64,000 bases of DNA from Candidatus Hydrogenedentota bacterium (GCA_018056705.1 JAGPFE010000001.1:62001-126000); one strand, 5' to 3'. Positions 23,985 through 33,648 are shown, counted from the first letter of the stretch. Numbers and translations: made by a program. Notes: a model not told the origin generated them from the letters alone.

Positions 23985-24940
23985 GGTGTTTCCTTGCGGT
24001 ACTCCTGGTATAAGGCCTCGCAGTCTTCCGTCGTAAGGGCAGTGGTGGAAACCACGATCCGGAAACGGGTGGCCAGGGTATCCCCCGGGTGGATTTGCGT
24101 TTCCCAGAACGCGCCGAATCGACCGTATTTCCGGATGGAATAGACAGGGGCCCCGTCAATGAATCCCGGCGCGGTCATGTGTACGATCCAGCGCTGCCGC
24201 CCGTTAACGGTGAAGATTCCGCAGGCCCAGTTGCATGGCGTGGTGACATCGTCCTTATCCACGGTGACCCCATCTGGCAGCACGTAACTGGTGGATTCCT
24301 CATGTTCACTGACTTCATTGGCAAGGCGCAATTGCATGCCGGCGTGTTGCGGATCTCCCTTGAGTTGAATGGCCTTTTTACCCGGGTTGCGCAACGAGGA
24401 CGCAAAATCGATGTACCGTTTACCGTCCTGTTCACGGATAGAAATCTGCCGGGTTTCTTCGAGGAAGGCGTTACGGGTTTTCGCGTCGCGCCAGGCGATT
24501 TCGGCTTTCTGTGTGGCTGACGCGCCGTTTTCGGAACGCTCTATCCAGCGGACCAGTTCCTGGTAACAGGGACGTCCACCCTTTAAGCCCGGGGCTTTCA
24601 TGTGCCACGTGTCGTATACCGCGTCTTCCACCTCGGTCTGTTTCCAGCCGATGAACAGGCCCCGGTGATGGGTGTATTTTCCTCCAGGTCCCTTGGTCAG
24701 CAGGAGATCGGTTTCGGGGTCGTATATGTGGGTGTAGACCTTGTACGTGTACTCAAAGCGGGCGGGATCGAAAGGTTCGGTGACGGTAAACAACCAGGGA
24801 TGGTTATTGAAAAACAGCATGCATCCCTGTTCCGCGCGGAATCCCTGGGAAGTATCCGGTTCATCCGCGCGCGCGGGCAGGCAAATGAAGAGTATCGTGA
24901 CAACACATGCCCACGCGATGATCCTTTTTCCTGTCAACAT
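23981..24940 (-). CDS. Exported DUF6807 (PmoA-like) family protein
   Basis: A 319-residue secreted protein: signal peptide (IIAWACVVTILFICLPARA) followed by the DUF6807 fold, recognised by YTHHRGLFIGW with paired histidines, QHAGMQLRLANEV and the C-terminal GRFGAFWETQIHPGDTLATRFRIVV. The family is often annotated as methane oxygenase PmoA by error; it is common beside DUF1080 and sugar-modifying genes in Planctomycetes-like genomes. Enzymatic activity is not established, but a role in breaking down oxidised sugars fits its neighbours. Confidence 0.85.
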   Translation of the reverse strand: MLTGKRIIAWACVVTILFICLPARADEPDTSQGFRAEQGCMLFFNNHPWLFTVTEPFDPARFEYTYKVYTHIYDPETDLLLTKGPGGKYTHHRGLFIGWKQTEVEDAVYDTWHMKAPGLKGGRPCYQELVRWIERSENGASATQKAEIAWRDAKTRNAFLEETRQISIREQDGKRYIDFASSLRNPGKKAIQLKGDPQHAGMQLRLANEVSEHEESTSYVLPDGVTVDKDDVTTPCNWACGIFTVNGRQRWIVHMTAPGFIDGAPVYSIRKYGRFGAFWETQIHPGDTLATRFRIVVSTTALTTEDCEALYQEYRKETP

Positions 24941-24967
24941 GAGTTGTCCTCCCCGTTTGGGTGTGTT

Positions 24968-25852
24968 TCAGTCTTCCAGCGGACGGTACCAGATATTCCG
25001 GAACCGCACGGGATGTCCGTGGTCCTGCAGCATGAGCGGTCCTTTGTCTCCATGGGGTTTATAGGGGGAAACCGCGTGTGGCCCCTCCCACCAGGTCGCG
25101 CCACTCAATGCCGCCGCGTGATGAATCAGCACGCCATTGTGGAATACCGTAAAAGTGGCGGGTCGGGTCACGTTGCCCTGGTCGTCGAAGATCGGCCGGT
25201 AGAAGACGATATCATAGGTCTGCCATTCCCCGGGTTTTCTGCAGGCGTTAACGAGGGGTACTTTTCGGCCGTAAATAGCGCCGGCCTGTCCATCGGGGTA
25301 GGTAGAATTCTCGTAAGAATTCAATATCTGGAGTTCGTATTCACCCATCAGGAATACGCCACTGTTACCGCTGCCCTGGCCGCTCTCGTCCGGTTCGACG
25401 GGCGTGGCCCATTCGACATGTAACTGGCAGGAACCAAACTGTTCTTTTGTCCGGATGTCCCCCGCGTCCTTGGTGGGCATCATGGTTCCATCCTTGATAA
25501 TCCACTTGCCGGGTTTCCCCGCGTCCGTTTTTTCCCATCCATCCAGGGAAGTGCCATCGAACAGCACGATCGCGTCCGAAGGAGGCGCACCGGGATTGTC
25601 ATACGGGGCTGGCGTGACGACCCGCGGCGGTGGCAGTTTTCCCGGATCCGTTTCGTGCACGAGGATACCGTTGATGGTCATGTACTTGACGTCTTTCAGA
25701 TTTCCCTGGTCGTCTTTTTCCTGGACGGTCCACTCGCGGATCTTATCTCCGGAGGGCGCGGTGTATTCCCGGACATCCTTTTCCTGGGCGAGAACTGTTG
25801 TGGCCATGGCCACCAGTACCATTCCCGATATCAGCAGTGAGGCTCTTTTCAT
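24968..25852 (-). CDS. Exported DUF1080 protein (3-keto-disaccharide hydrolase family)
   Basis: A 294-residue secreted protein. The signal peptide (RASLLISGMVLVAMATTVLA) leads into a short N-terminal region and the DUF1080 concanavalin-like sandwich from about residue 90: FDGTSLDGWE, WIIKDGTMM, GSCQLHVEWATP, NSGVFLMGEYELQILNS and GEWQTYDIVFY. Members act on 3-keto-glucosides. The ATG at 25852 follows GGAG by eight bases and puts the signal peptide at the N-terminus, so the 16-residue upstream extension is left out. First gene of an operon with DUF6807 and a phosphoesterase. Confidence 0.88.
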   Translation of the reverse strand: MKRASLLISGMVLVAMATTVLAQEKDVREYTAPSGDKIREWTVQEKDDQGNLKDVKYMTINGILVHETDPGKLPPPRVVTPAPYDNPGAPPSDAIVLFDGTSLDGWEKTDAGKPGKWIIKDGTMMPTKDAGDIRTKEQFGSCQLHVEWATPVEPDESGQGSGNSGVFLMGEYELQILNSYENSTYPDGQAGAIYGRKVPLVNACRKPGEWQTYDIVFYRPIFDDQGNVTRPATFTVFHNGVLIHHAAALSGATWWEGPHAVSPYKPHGDKGPLMLQDHGHPVRFRNIWYRPLED

Positions 25853-25932
25853 GGTGGTTCTCCAGTAGTGGTTGGCGTGACTATCGAAAATGTTAATCAT
25901 CCGTCATTGTAAACCGACCGGAAGATTGAACC

Positions 25933-25966
25933 AAAAAAAATCTCCCCGCCGTTTCCGGCGGGGAGA
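25933..25966 (-). terminator. Intrinsic terminator of the moxR-bat-glnD-degP operon
   Basis: On the minus strand TCTCCCCGCC pairs perfectly with GGCGGGGAGA (ten base pairs, six-base loop) and is followed directly by TTTTTTTT. It lies 23 bases past the degP stop. Confidence 0.93.
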
Positions 25967-25989
25967 AAGGGGCCTGATCAGAAAGCACC

Positions 25990-27462
25990 TCAGTTCTTCG
26001 GCACCCGGAGAATGGTGATTTCCGAATTGCCGTTCGCGCGCTGGATGCGCAGCAGGATGGCCTTACCCGGCTGTTTCAGTTCGCCGACCCGTTTCCAGAA
26101 ATCGGTGGTATTGGAGACGGGCTGCTGGCCGACCTCGAGGATGACGTCACCAGGTTCCAGGCGGGCTTCCGCGGCGGGCCCCGCGGGATCCACGTTGGTC
26201 ACCAGGACCCCGTTGACCGAGTCTTCCAGGCCGAGATTTTTTCTCGTCCCGGGATCGATGTTCTGCACGGACAGCCCCAGGGTCTTCTCATCTGGAGAGA
26301 TGGTGCCACCCTGTTGCCTGGCCAGCAGGTCCGGGTCGCGTTCGGCGAGGGTCACGGGAATGGTCATGGTCTGTCCGTTCCGGATGATTTCCACCGATAC
26401 CGTGGTTCCCGGCGGATACGAAGCGATTTTCCGCATGACTTCGGCGGCCGACCTGGTAGGTTCGCCATTCACTTTCCGGATGACGTCATAGGGCTTGATT
26501 CCGGCCTGTTCCGCCGGGGTGTTGGGCTGCACCTCGTTCACGAGGGCACCGTCGTTATCCGGCAGATTCAGCGTGTCCTTCGCCTCGAAATCTTTCGCGT
26601 CCCGGATGGACACGCCAAGGTAACCCCGGCTGACCTTTCCTTTTTCAATCAGCGTTGGGATCACCGCCTTGGCCGTGTTGATCGGAATGGCGAAACCGAT
26701 CGAGTTGGCTCCCGCGACGATCGCCACGTTGATACCGATGACTTCCCCGTCAATGTTGACCAGGGGTCCACCGCTGTTACCGAGGTTAATTGCCGCGTCC
26801 GTCTGCACGAGATTCTGGAACGTGAGTCCCTGCATGGCGAGATCGGTCAGTCCTTCCCGGCCCAAGGCGCTGATGTGACCGAAAGACACGGTACCTTCCA
26901 GTCCCCTTGGACTGCCCATGGCCATCACCAGTTGGCCCACCCGCAACTTGTCGGAATCGCCCAGGCGCACCGGTACCAGGGATTCCTTGGGCTCGATCTT
27001 GATGACCGCGACATCCGCTTCGGGATCCCGGCCGACGACCGTGGCGTCATACTCGTTACCATTGTAGAGCCGTACCTTGATCTCCGAGGCCGACTCGACC
27101 ACGTGGTTGTTGGTGATGATGTGGCCCTCCGCGTCGTAGATAAAACCGGATCCCGTACCACGCATCATCGGAATGCCGGGGCGTTTTCTTCCCTGCGGAC
27201 CGGGCACGTTGGGAAAGGGAATGCCGAAGAACCGGAAGAAGTCATCAGGCAGCCCCTGGATACTCGGCCCGTTCTCTTCTTCCTGGTCGACCTTACCCTT
27301 TACGTCGATGTTTACCACCGAGGGGCGCAACTGGTCATGCAGTTTGACGAACTCTTCTTCAACCTGGTGAAGGAGGGTCTGTTGCGCGAAACCGCTCACG
27401 CCCAGTACAAGGGCGATCACGGCCGGCAGGATCATGGCGATCCGTTTTGAACTGTTTTTCAT
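25990..27462 (-). CDS. degP: Periplasmic serine protease DegP/HtrA
   Basis: A 490-residue envelope quality-control protease and chaperone. Signal peptide IAMILPAVIALVLGVSGFAQ; S1C domain with His in ITNNHVVE, Asp in EADVAVIKI and Ser in NLGNSGGPLV; then two PDZ domains (about residues 285-370, SRGYLGVSIRD, and 395-485, LGLSVQNIDP...GDVILEVGQQPV). Length and order are those of Do-type DegQ/DegP. The ATG overlaps the glnD stop (ATGA) and follows GAGGAA, and the upstream extension has no signal peptide, so this start is chosen. Last gene of the large operon. Confidence 0.95.
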   Translation of the reverse strand: MKNSSKRIAMILPAVIALVLGVSGFAQQTLLHQVEEEFVKLHDQLRPSVVNIDVKGKVDQEEENGPSIQGLPDDFFRFFGIPFPNVPGPQGRKRPGIPMMRGTGSGFIYDAEGHIITNNHVVESASEIKVRLYNGNEYDATVVGRDPEADVAVIKIEPKESLVPVRLGDSDKLRVGQLVMAMGSPRGLEGTVSFGHISALGREGLTDLAMQGLTFQNLVQTDAAINLGNSGGPLVNIDGEVIGINVAIVAGANSIGFAIPINTAKAVIPTLIEKGKVSRGYLGVSIRDAKDFEAKDTLNLPDNDGALVNEVQPNTPAEQAGIKPYDVIRKVNGEPTRSAAEVMRKIASYPPGTTVSVEIIRNGQTMTIPVTLAERDPDLLARQQGGTISPDEKTLGLSVQNIDPGTRKNLGLEDSVNGVLVTNVDPAGPAAEARLEPGDVILEVGQQPVSNTTDFWKRVGELKQPGKAILLRIQRANGNSEITILRVPKN

Positions 27463-30167
27463 CGCTGGTTCCTCCATGTTTCTGGCTGACCCTGCGGCGC
27501 GTCCAGCACCGCCATCAGTCGTTGTTTGAGCCACTCACGAATTTTTTGCGTTTCCAGTTTTCTACCATTCATCGTCACGTAGAAAGCGTCTCGAACCCGT
27601 CCGACATCCGTCCGGATGTGGGCCGCTGAAAAATCCACACCCATCTCCGACAAAGTGGAAGAGATGTCATACAGCAGGCCCGTCCGATCCGCGGTTACGA
27701 TGTCGATAACCGTTTCGGTGACGGAGGCGTCTTCGTCAAATGAAACGTTACTGCGAACTGGAATGGTTGACTGTTGCAGGGCGAACAGGCGGGTGCGTCC
27801 ACGTGCCACTTTCTCGCGCAGGCTAACTTCATCCCGTAACGCGTCGCTCAGCGTGTCCACGAAGACCTGCAGTTCTCCCGGCGTGAGAGGGCGATGCTGT
27901 GCCGCGTGGTCCACGGTGAAGCAGTCGACGACCCAGCCATCGCGGCGGGTGAATAGTGCCGCGTTACGCACGTTGATGAGGTTGGCGGCGAAAGATCCGG
28001 TGATGAGCGCGAAAAGGCCGTGCCGGTCCCGGGTACAGATGGTAATATCGCTGGTCCCTACGGTTTCATTGGCCGCGCATCCTACTGAGAGTCCCGTCTG
28101 TCGGGCTTCTTCCAGGCAGGCCATGTGTTGGATGATCTGGTCCGGCGTAAACCCGATCACGTACCGTTCACCCATTTCCTTCAGGTACGCCACGATCTCT
28201 TCTTCCCGTCCTTCCCCAACGCGCTGAACGATTTCACGGACCCGGGGCAGGCTCCAGTAATCTTCCAGAACCACGTCTGCCCTGCCCGTGAGAATCCGCA
28301 TGGCCCTGAGGTAGAGTTTAAGCAGCAGGGCCCCTTTCCATTCGTTCCAGACATTGGGTCCCACGGCGGACAGGTCCGCGTACGTCAGCAGGAGCAGCAT
28401 GCGTAACAGGTCGTCCGTCTGAACCAGTTCCGCGAGGCTGTTGATCACATCCAGGTTGTCCGTGTCCCGGTAGAAGGCGATATTCGACATGGCCATGTGG
28501 TGCCGGACGAGAAATTCAATCTGTTCCTGTTCCTCCCGGCTGTAACCCATTCTTTCGGTCACCGCGCGGGCGATGCGGGCGCTGGCTTCCGCGTGGACAT
28601 CCCCCGCGACCTTGCCCAGGTCGTGCAGCAGGATGGCCATGACCAGCAGGTGAGGAGACCGTAACTGCTCCAGAACCTTGCAAAGGACTGTGTTAACCTC
28701 TCCCGTGACCCGCGGGATCATCGCCAGGGATTCCACGGCCCGCAGGGTGTGTTCATCCACGGGGTAACTGTGGAAGTCTTCGTACCGGATGATGCCGCGG
28801 ACGGCTTCGAATTCCGGGATATAGGCACCCAGCACGCCGCACCGGGCCATCTCGCGCAGGGCACTTCCCGCCTGGAATGGACGATTACAAATGGCCGAGA
28901 AATAACTGCGCGTCACATCACTACCGCGGAACGCGTCGTTGATCAGGTGAAGTTTCGTCGTGATCCACTTGCTCAAAGACGGGCTCAGCGGGACACCCCG
29001 TTTCGCGGCCTCCCAGAACACTTCCATCAGCCGGGCTGGTTTTTCATCGAACCAGTTTTCATCAGCGGGGTTGACGCACAGGGTACCGTGGTACACGGAA
29101 AAGCGAACCCGGTTCTGCTCGGGATGGTTGAAAAAATCCACGATTCTCGGCTGATCGCATACCCGCGCGGCTATGGCAAGGAATTCCCTCAATTTCACTG
29201 CCGCGGCGTAATAGTCCTCCATGAACTTGGGCACGGCCTGGGTTTCACTGTTGCCGTAGCCGAACCGGATGGATACCTTTTTCTGCAGGTCGAAGGTCAG
29301 CCGATCGGCGCATCGTCCCGTGATGAAATGCATTTCGTTGCGGACTCGCCAGATGAAATCCAGGGCGTCGAGCAGCCTCAGGTGCTCGGAAGCGTCAATC
29401 AGGCCCAGTTCCAGCAGTTCGTCCAGGGACTTGAGTCGCCTGCTGATCATGACCATCCACAGCCCCGAGTGGAAGTCTCGAAGGCCGCCAGCGTTCTCCT
29501 TGACATCCGGTTCCAGGGCGAAAAGATCCCGAAATTCCAGGGGAAGGTTTTCGATGGACTCGCGGGATCTCACGTGCCGCATGACCCGTTCCCGGGTTTC
29601 TCCTTCCAGGGTGCTCAGCGTGAGTTTCAGGCGCCCGAGTGTGGCGGGATCTCCCAGGATCACCCGGGACTGCAAATAACTCGTGTACACTCTTGGGTCT
29701 TCGTCGCAGAGGGCCACGCAGTCGTTGATGTTGTGAAACGAATACCCGGAGTGCAACCCGATATCCCAGAAGAAAGGCGTCAGGAAGGCGTTGAGCGTTT
29801 CCAGGTCGGGATGGGATGGACCGTCGAACAGCAGGGCGACGTCCAGGTCCGATTCCGGGTTCATTTCTCCCCGACCGTAGCCGCCCAGGGCGCATACGGC
29901 CACCCGGGACAACAGGACGTCCGGATTGCTCACGGAGGCCAGGCCAAACGTTATGGCCGCCCGAACAATTTCATCGCACAGATCGGTGCACAGTCGCAGG
30001 ATTTTTCGGCCGGAACTACCGTTTTCATGCGCTTTCCGAATGGCCGCCCGTCGTTCCTGGAGATGCTGTTTCGTGACGGCCAGGATGTCCGCCTGGGACC
30101 ATCTCCGGAACGCGGCGGGATTTTCCCGGGCCAGTATCCGCAGGGATTCGAGAGTGTAATCGCTCAT
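27459..30167 (-). CDS. glnD: PII uridylyltransferase / uridylyl-removing enzyme GlnD
   Basis: A 902-residue bifunctional nitrogen sensor that adds UMP to PII when glutamine is low and removes it when high. Nucleotidyltransferase domain (about 60-190) with GGYGRGEMNPESDLDVALL; a helical GlnE-like region; HD domain (about 460-590) with HDLGKVAGDVH and RHHMAMSNIAF; and two ACT domains at the C-terminus (about 705-785 and 820-895: DRHGLFALITGSFAANLINVRNA, DRTGLLYDISSTLSEMGVDFSAA). The length is typical. The ATG overlaps the batE stop by four bases. Its substrate PII (glnB) is not in the window. Confidence 0.95.
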   Translation of the reverse strand: MSDYTLESLRILARENPAAFRRWSQADILAVTKQHLQERRAAIRKAHENGSSGRKILRLCTDLCDEIVRAAITFGLASVSNPDVLLSRVAVCALGGYGRGEMNPESDLDVALLFDGPSHPDLETLNAFLTPFFWDIGLHSGYSFHNINDCVALCDEDPRVYTSYLQSRVILGDPATLGRLKLTLSTLEGETRERVMRHVRSRESIENLPLEFRDLFALEPDVKENAGGLRDFHSGLWMVMISRRLKSLDELLELGLIDASEHLRLLDALDFIWRVRNEMHFITGRCADRLTFDLQKKVSIRFGYGNSETQAVPKFMEDYYAAAVKLREFLAIAARVCDQPRIVDFFNHPEQNRVRFSVYHGTLCVNPADENWFDEKPARLMEVFWEAAKRGVPLSPSLSKWITTKLHLINDAFRGSDVTRSYFSAICNRPFQAGSALREMARCGVLGAYIPEFEAVRGIIRYEDFHSYPVDEHTLRAVESLAMIPRVTGEVNTVLCKVLEQLRSPHLLVMAILLHDLGKVAGDVHAEASARIARAVTERMGYSREEQEQIEFLVRHHMAMSNIAFYRDTDNLDVINSLAELVQTDDLLRMLLLLTYADLSAVGPNVWNEWKGALLLKLYLRAMRILTGRADVVLEDYWSLPRVREIVQRVGEGREEEIVAYLKEMGERYVIGFTPDQIIQHMACLEEARQTGLSVGCAANETVGTSDITICTRDRHGLFALITGSFAANLINVRNAALFTRRDGWVVDCFTVDHAAQHRPLTPGELQVFVDTLSDALRDEVSLREKVARGRTRLFALQQSTIPVRSNVSFDEDASVTETVIDIVTADRTGLLYDISSTLSEMGVDFSAAHIRTDVGRVRDAFYVTMNGRKLETQKIREWLKQRLMAVLDAPQGQPETWRNQR

Positions 30168-30964
30168 ACGCCAGGTTCCGTGTGGATGGCTTCCTCGTTT
30201 CGCGGAAACAGCAAGTGGTCGGCGACCACTGCAAGGCTTGCGGAACGAGCCCAACCGGTTTTACCGTCCGCCGTGCGGATTTTCAGCCATGGACCCGCCA
30301 TGGCGGTGATGGCCACGCGGTCCCCTTCCAGCAGCGTGAAACGGGGCACGTCATCGGCGTTCTTACCAAAAAAGACCGGCGCTTCCGCCTGAACGGCCAC
30401 CCCGATGGGTAAGGGATGGGTCTTGTGCCACCAGGCCATGCCGATATATCCCGCGAGCAGCAGCAGGCCGACACCGGCAACCATGATTCCCCCGCGGGAC
30501 AGCCACGCGCGCACCGCCAGCAGTGCCCACCCCGCGCACCAGAGGGCCAAAAATCCCGCCAGCAGCGGCCATGGCGAAATCCGGTCTATCCAGAAAAACA
30601 GGGCTTCCCGCCATCCCCCGGTGGTCGGGCGGGGCAACTGCCGGTCCAGCGTGCGCGTGAGGCCATCCAGCATGGCAAGCAGGGTTTCCTGTTCGGCAGG
30701 GTGCTGCCGCAGGACAAATTCCAGGCAGGCGATCGCCCGCCCCACCTGCCCAGACCGCTGGTAACACGCGGCGAGGTTCTGGTACAACTCGGGAATCTGG
30801 ATGCCTTCGTCCGCCAGCCGGGTGAAATCGGAGATAGCCTGATCGTACTGTCCCGCGTCCGCTTCCGCGACGGCCTTTTTCCATAGATCTTCCTCCGAGC
30901 CGGACCACGCGGCCAGCGACGGTAACAGCAGTAACAGTCCAGTCCATTGTCGGAGGACGTTCAT
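30164..30964 (-). CDS. batE: BatE-like protein: TPR, membrane segments and SH3-like domain
   Basis: A 266-residue membrane protein with signal-like N-terminus, two or three TPR-type helices (about 25-110, DLWKKAVAEADAGQYDQAISDFTRLADEGI), two hydrophobic segments (about 130-180) and a C-terminal bacterial SH3-like domain (VFFGKNADDVPRFTLLEGDRVAITAMAGPWLKIRTADGKTGW). This is the BatE layout. The Bat proteins are thought to work with MoxR in envelope protein maturation or oxidative stress tolerance; the exact role is unresolved. Overlaps batD by four bases. Confidence 0.82.
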   Translation of the reverse strand: MNVLRQWTGLLLLLPSLAAWSGSEEDLWKKAVAEADAGQYDQAISDFTRLADEGIQIPELYQNLAACYQRSGQVGRAIACLEFVLRQHPAEQETLLAMLDGLTRTLDRQLPRPTTGGWREALFFWIDRISPWPLLAGFLALWCAGWALLAVRAWLSRGGIMVAGVGLLLLAGYIGMAWWHKTHPLPIGVAVQAEAPVFFGKNADDVPRFTLLEGDRVAITAMAGPWLKIRTADGKTGWARSASLAVVADHLLFPRNEEAIHTEPGV

Positions 30965-32742
30965 CGCAGGGACTCCATCAGGACGCCGGCCAGATCTTCC
31001 GCCGCGTCGCGTAACGCGCGGACTTCATCCGTGGACAGATCCCGGCCGGTGTATCGTGCCCGTTCACACTTCCGGAGTAACGTTTCCAGTCGTGGGAGCA
31101 TTTCTCCGTCCACCCGTCCATTAAGCAGCGCGATCAGTTCGTCGGTGGTCAGCCCTTCTTCCCGGGCATTGACCAGGTCACTGACCAGATCCGCCAGGGC
31201 TCGATATATACACCCACCCGGGTCCTCGTCCCGTCCGGCCTGTTCTATCCGATCCCGGAAGCGGGTCAGGGCCCGCGCTTTTCGGGCATAAGCCCGATCA
31301 GTAAGCAATCGTTTTTTCCGAAGGGATATCCCCAGGATCACCCCCCAAAGCATGGGTGGCAGAACTATGGCGGCAAGTAACGACATCCTTCCGATCCACG
31401 CCGGCGTGCCGCGCGATGATAATGACGCGGGGAGGTCCTTGACCAGGGGAATGACCACGGGGGCTTCTTCTACCTGTCGGCGGGACGCGGTGGCCGAGCC
31501 TCCGTAAGCCACCAGGGAGGCGGCCTGGCCGGACGAATCGCTTCCGTCGGGGAGCACGGTAAGTTTCCTGGCCGCGATCCGGATCGTTTTGTATTGCTTC
31601 AGGGGTGGGGCGAAAAACACGTACTGGATCTCCGGCAGTTCCTGTTCCCCGGAAACCAGGGGTGTCAACTGGTAAGTGAATATCTTGGTCTGTTCCCCAC
31701 CGTCGGGGCCCTGGAGATCGATGTCTGGGCCCGTGAGGTGAGCCCAGGGCAGGGATGGGATCTTGGGCGCGCTGACCGTGTCCGGGTTTCCGGTACCGGT
31801 AATGGTAATCGCCCACTGAACGGGCGTGCCGACGGTCAGCGTTTCCCTGGGAAAGACGGATTCCGCCCGGTAGGATCCCACCGCGCCGGAGAACTCGGGT
31901 GGGGCGGGAGGCAGGGGCTCGACGGTAAGGGTAATCGGGGGAGCGTAAAAATCCCGCACGGCGCTGGACTGGCCAAACAGGCTACGATCCGGCCAGAACA
32001 CCCTTCCCTGCCAGTTCCAGGCGGGAATGGTTAACGCTCCCGCTTGTACGGGATAGAGCACCTGCTCCAGTCGCTGGACGCGATAAGGTAGTCCCCGCAC
32101 CGTGTCCCGGTCCACGGTCCGGTTCTGGGCTCCCTGGAGGAAGTCTCCAAGGTCGGGCAACGGCAGGTTTCGGGGGATTTCGATGTCCACGCCCATGCGG
32201 TCCAACACGTAAATAGACAGGGTCAACACGAGGCGTTCCCCCTGGAAAACCCGCTCTCGGTCTACTTTCATGGTCACGAAAGCCAGGTCTTCGATGGTGG
32301 GCTGCTCGTCCCGTCGTGGGGTGCTGCCTGGCTGATCCCGCGGGGGTGCTTCCCTGCTGACCGTAATGTTGACCGGACTGGTGACGCATTGCTGTCCATC
32401 CACCGTGAGCGGAACCGCGGAAATCTGGACCTGCCCCTCTTTATCGGATCGGAGACTGTAGGTCCAGGTCAGGGTCTGGGTCTGCGTCATCTGGCCGTTG
32501 ATCACCATGACCTGGTAACTCCGTCCAATGGCGGGACCGCCCAAGATCTGCCAGCCCGCTTCCGTGAGCACCGACAGGTCCGGCTCGGAAACAGTTGTTC
32601 CAGAAGCCTGGATGGTCAGTTGAACCGCCTGGCCGGGATGGATTCTCGTGGCCGATACCTGGGCGGAAACATTGCACGCCGCGTGAACCGGCCAGGCCGG
32701 CAAGAGGACCACGATGAGCATCCGGATCCACCGGTTGACCAT
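30961..32742 (-). CDS. batD: BatD (oxygen tolerance) family membrane protein
   Basis: A 593-residue exported protein anchored by one C-terminal membrane helix (about residue 450, MSLLAAIVLPPMLWGVILG). After a signal peptide it has several immunoglobulin-like domains: VSATRIHPGQAVQLTIQASG at the start, PVTVD-type repeats and VFQGERLVLTLSIYV, the characteristic BatD pattern, then VGTPVQWAITITGTGNP. The cytoplasmic tail (about 480-590) is helical. The ATG is chosen because it shares a base with the stop of the upstream gene (TAATG at 32742); a GTG two codons upstream is possible. Confidence 0.88.
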   Translation of the reverse strand: MVNRWIRMLIVVLLPAWPVHAACNVSAQVSATRIHPGQAVQLTIQASGTTVSEPDLSVLTEAGWQILGGPAIGRSYQVMVINGQMTQTQTLTWTYSLRSDKEGQVQISAVPLTVDGQQCVTSPVNITVSREAPPRDQPGSTPRRDEQPTIEDLAFVTMKVDRERVFQGERLVLTLSIYVLDRMGVDIEIPRNLPLPDLGDFLQGAQNRTVDRDTVRGLPYRVQRLEQVLYPVQAGALTIPAWNWQGRVFWPDRSLFGQSSAVRDFYAPPITLTVEPLPPAPPEFSGAVGSYRAESVFPRETLTVGTPVQWAITITGTGNPDTVSAPKIPSLPWAHLTGPDIDLQGPDGGEQTKIFTYQLTPLVSGEQELPEIQYVFFAPPLKQYKTIRIAARKLTVLPDGSDSSGQAASLVAYGGSATASRRQVEEAPVVIPLVKDLPASLSSRGTPAWIGRMSLLAAIVLPPMLWGVILGISLRKKRLLTDRAYARKARALTRFRDRIEQAGRDEDPGGCIYRALADLVSDLVNAREEGLTTDELIALLNGRVDGEMLPRLETLLRKCERARYTGRDLSTDEVRALRDAAEDLAGVLMESLR

Positions 32743-33647
32743 TACCACCAGTCTCCCTGCACTTCAACCCGGTTACGCAATTGCCGGAGTTGCTCTTTCC
32801 GTTCCTGCTGATCCGTTTCTTCCAGCGTGTCCAGCAGCCCCTTGATATTTTCCATGGAACTTTCGTTTTCCGGTGAAGCCTCCGACTTGTCCTGGTTTTC
32901 CTGGGATTCGAAATCCTGGTCCTTGGGTTCCAACTCAGGGGATTCCCGGCGCTCCTGGTTCTCGTTGGAGGACTGCTGTTCCTGGGAATCGCTGTTTTTT
33001 TTCTGATCCTGTTGCTCTGCCTGTTGTTGCTGATCCTGTTGCTGTGGCTGATTCTCTTGCTGCTGCTGGTCCTGTTTCTTATTGTCCCCGTTCTGTTGTG
33101 CCTGGTTCGAGTTGGACGCTGGGCGACTGACCAGCACGAGCAGTTCCTCCGATCCCCGTGGAATGCCCCGCAGCAGGACACCCTGGCCGGCTTCCAGTCG
33201 AATGGTGGATCGGATGGCATCCACCGTCTCGCCCGGGTTTTCGGGAGACGGCACCCGAACGCGCACCAGGGCGGTCCATGGACCATCCCTTTCAGCTCCG
33301 CGCTTGTACTGGAATTGAATTCCTTCTGATAAGGGCCGTTCCACTGATGTTTCGTCGTCGCCGATGGTGAAGGAATCCAGGTGTCGTAACGTCGCGTATG
33401 GCAGTTCACGGGAAAGTGCCTGGAGGGGCTCGGCGGATGCCGCGTCAGGCAAGAACTGGATCTGGTCTCCTCCCCGTTGTCCCGAGCCCGCCCATACATG
33501 GACATTCAGGGTTCTGGCCTCCAGATCAGGTCCGGATGCCGCGGGAGGCTGCGTGGGGGCGGGCGATTGCGCCGCGGATTGCGCGCTGACGCTCCCCGCG
33601 CAGGTAAGGACGAACATTAGCAGCCACGGCCCGCCTCTCATGACCAT
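32742..33647 (-). CDS. Secreted protein with glutamine-rich low-complexity tail, in the bat operon
   Basis: A 301-residue protein with signal peptide (LLMFVLTCAGSVSAQ). Residues 40-180 form a compact beta-rich domain (TLNVHVWAGSGQRGGDQIQFLP ... WTALVRVRVPSPENPGETVDAI) that I do not recognise. Residues about 185-275 are a run of Gln, Asn, Glu, Asp and Lys (QQQQENQPQQQDQQQQ), followed by a short helical end (LLDTLEETDQQERKEQLRQLRN). It takes the position between the TPR protein and batD and may be a lineage-specific Bat component binding the periplasmic partners. Function unknown. Confidence 0.65.
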   Translation of the reverse strand: MVMRGGPWLLMFVLTCAGSVSAQSAAQSPAPTQPPAASGPDLEARTLNVHVWAGSGQRGGDQIQFLPDAASAEPLQALSRELPYATLRHLDSFTIGDDETSVERPLSEGIQFQYKRGAERDGPWTALVRVRVPSPENPGETVDAIRSTIRLEAGQGVLLRGIPRGSEELLVLVSRPASNSNQAQQNGDNKKQDQQQQENQPQQQDQQQQAEQQDQKKNSDSQEQQSSNENQERRESPELEPKDQDFESQENQDKSEASPENESSMENIKGLLDTLEETDQQERKEQLRQLRNRVEVQGDWW

Positions 33648-33648
33648 A

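Noticed and set aside
28749-30392. 547-residue open frame on the + strand across glnD and batE
   Set aside because: It is antisense to the GlnD nucleotidyltransferase and BatE, has no family-like motifs and arises from GC-rich codon bias.
33005-33090. Repetitive CTGTTGCTG-type DNA as a CRISPR or microsatellite
   Set aside because: It is the codon repeat of the Gln-rich protein tail, irregular and without spacers.
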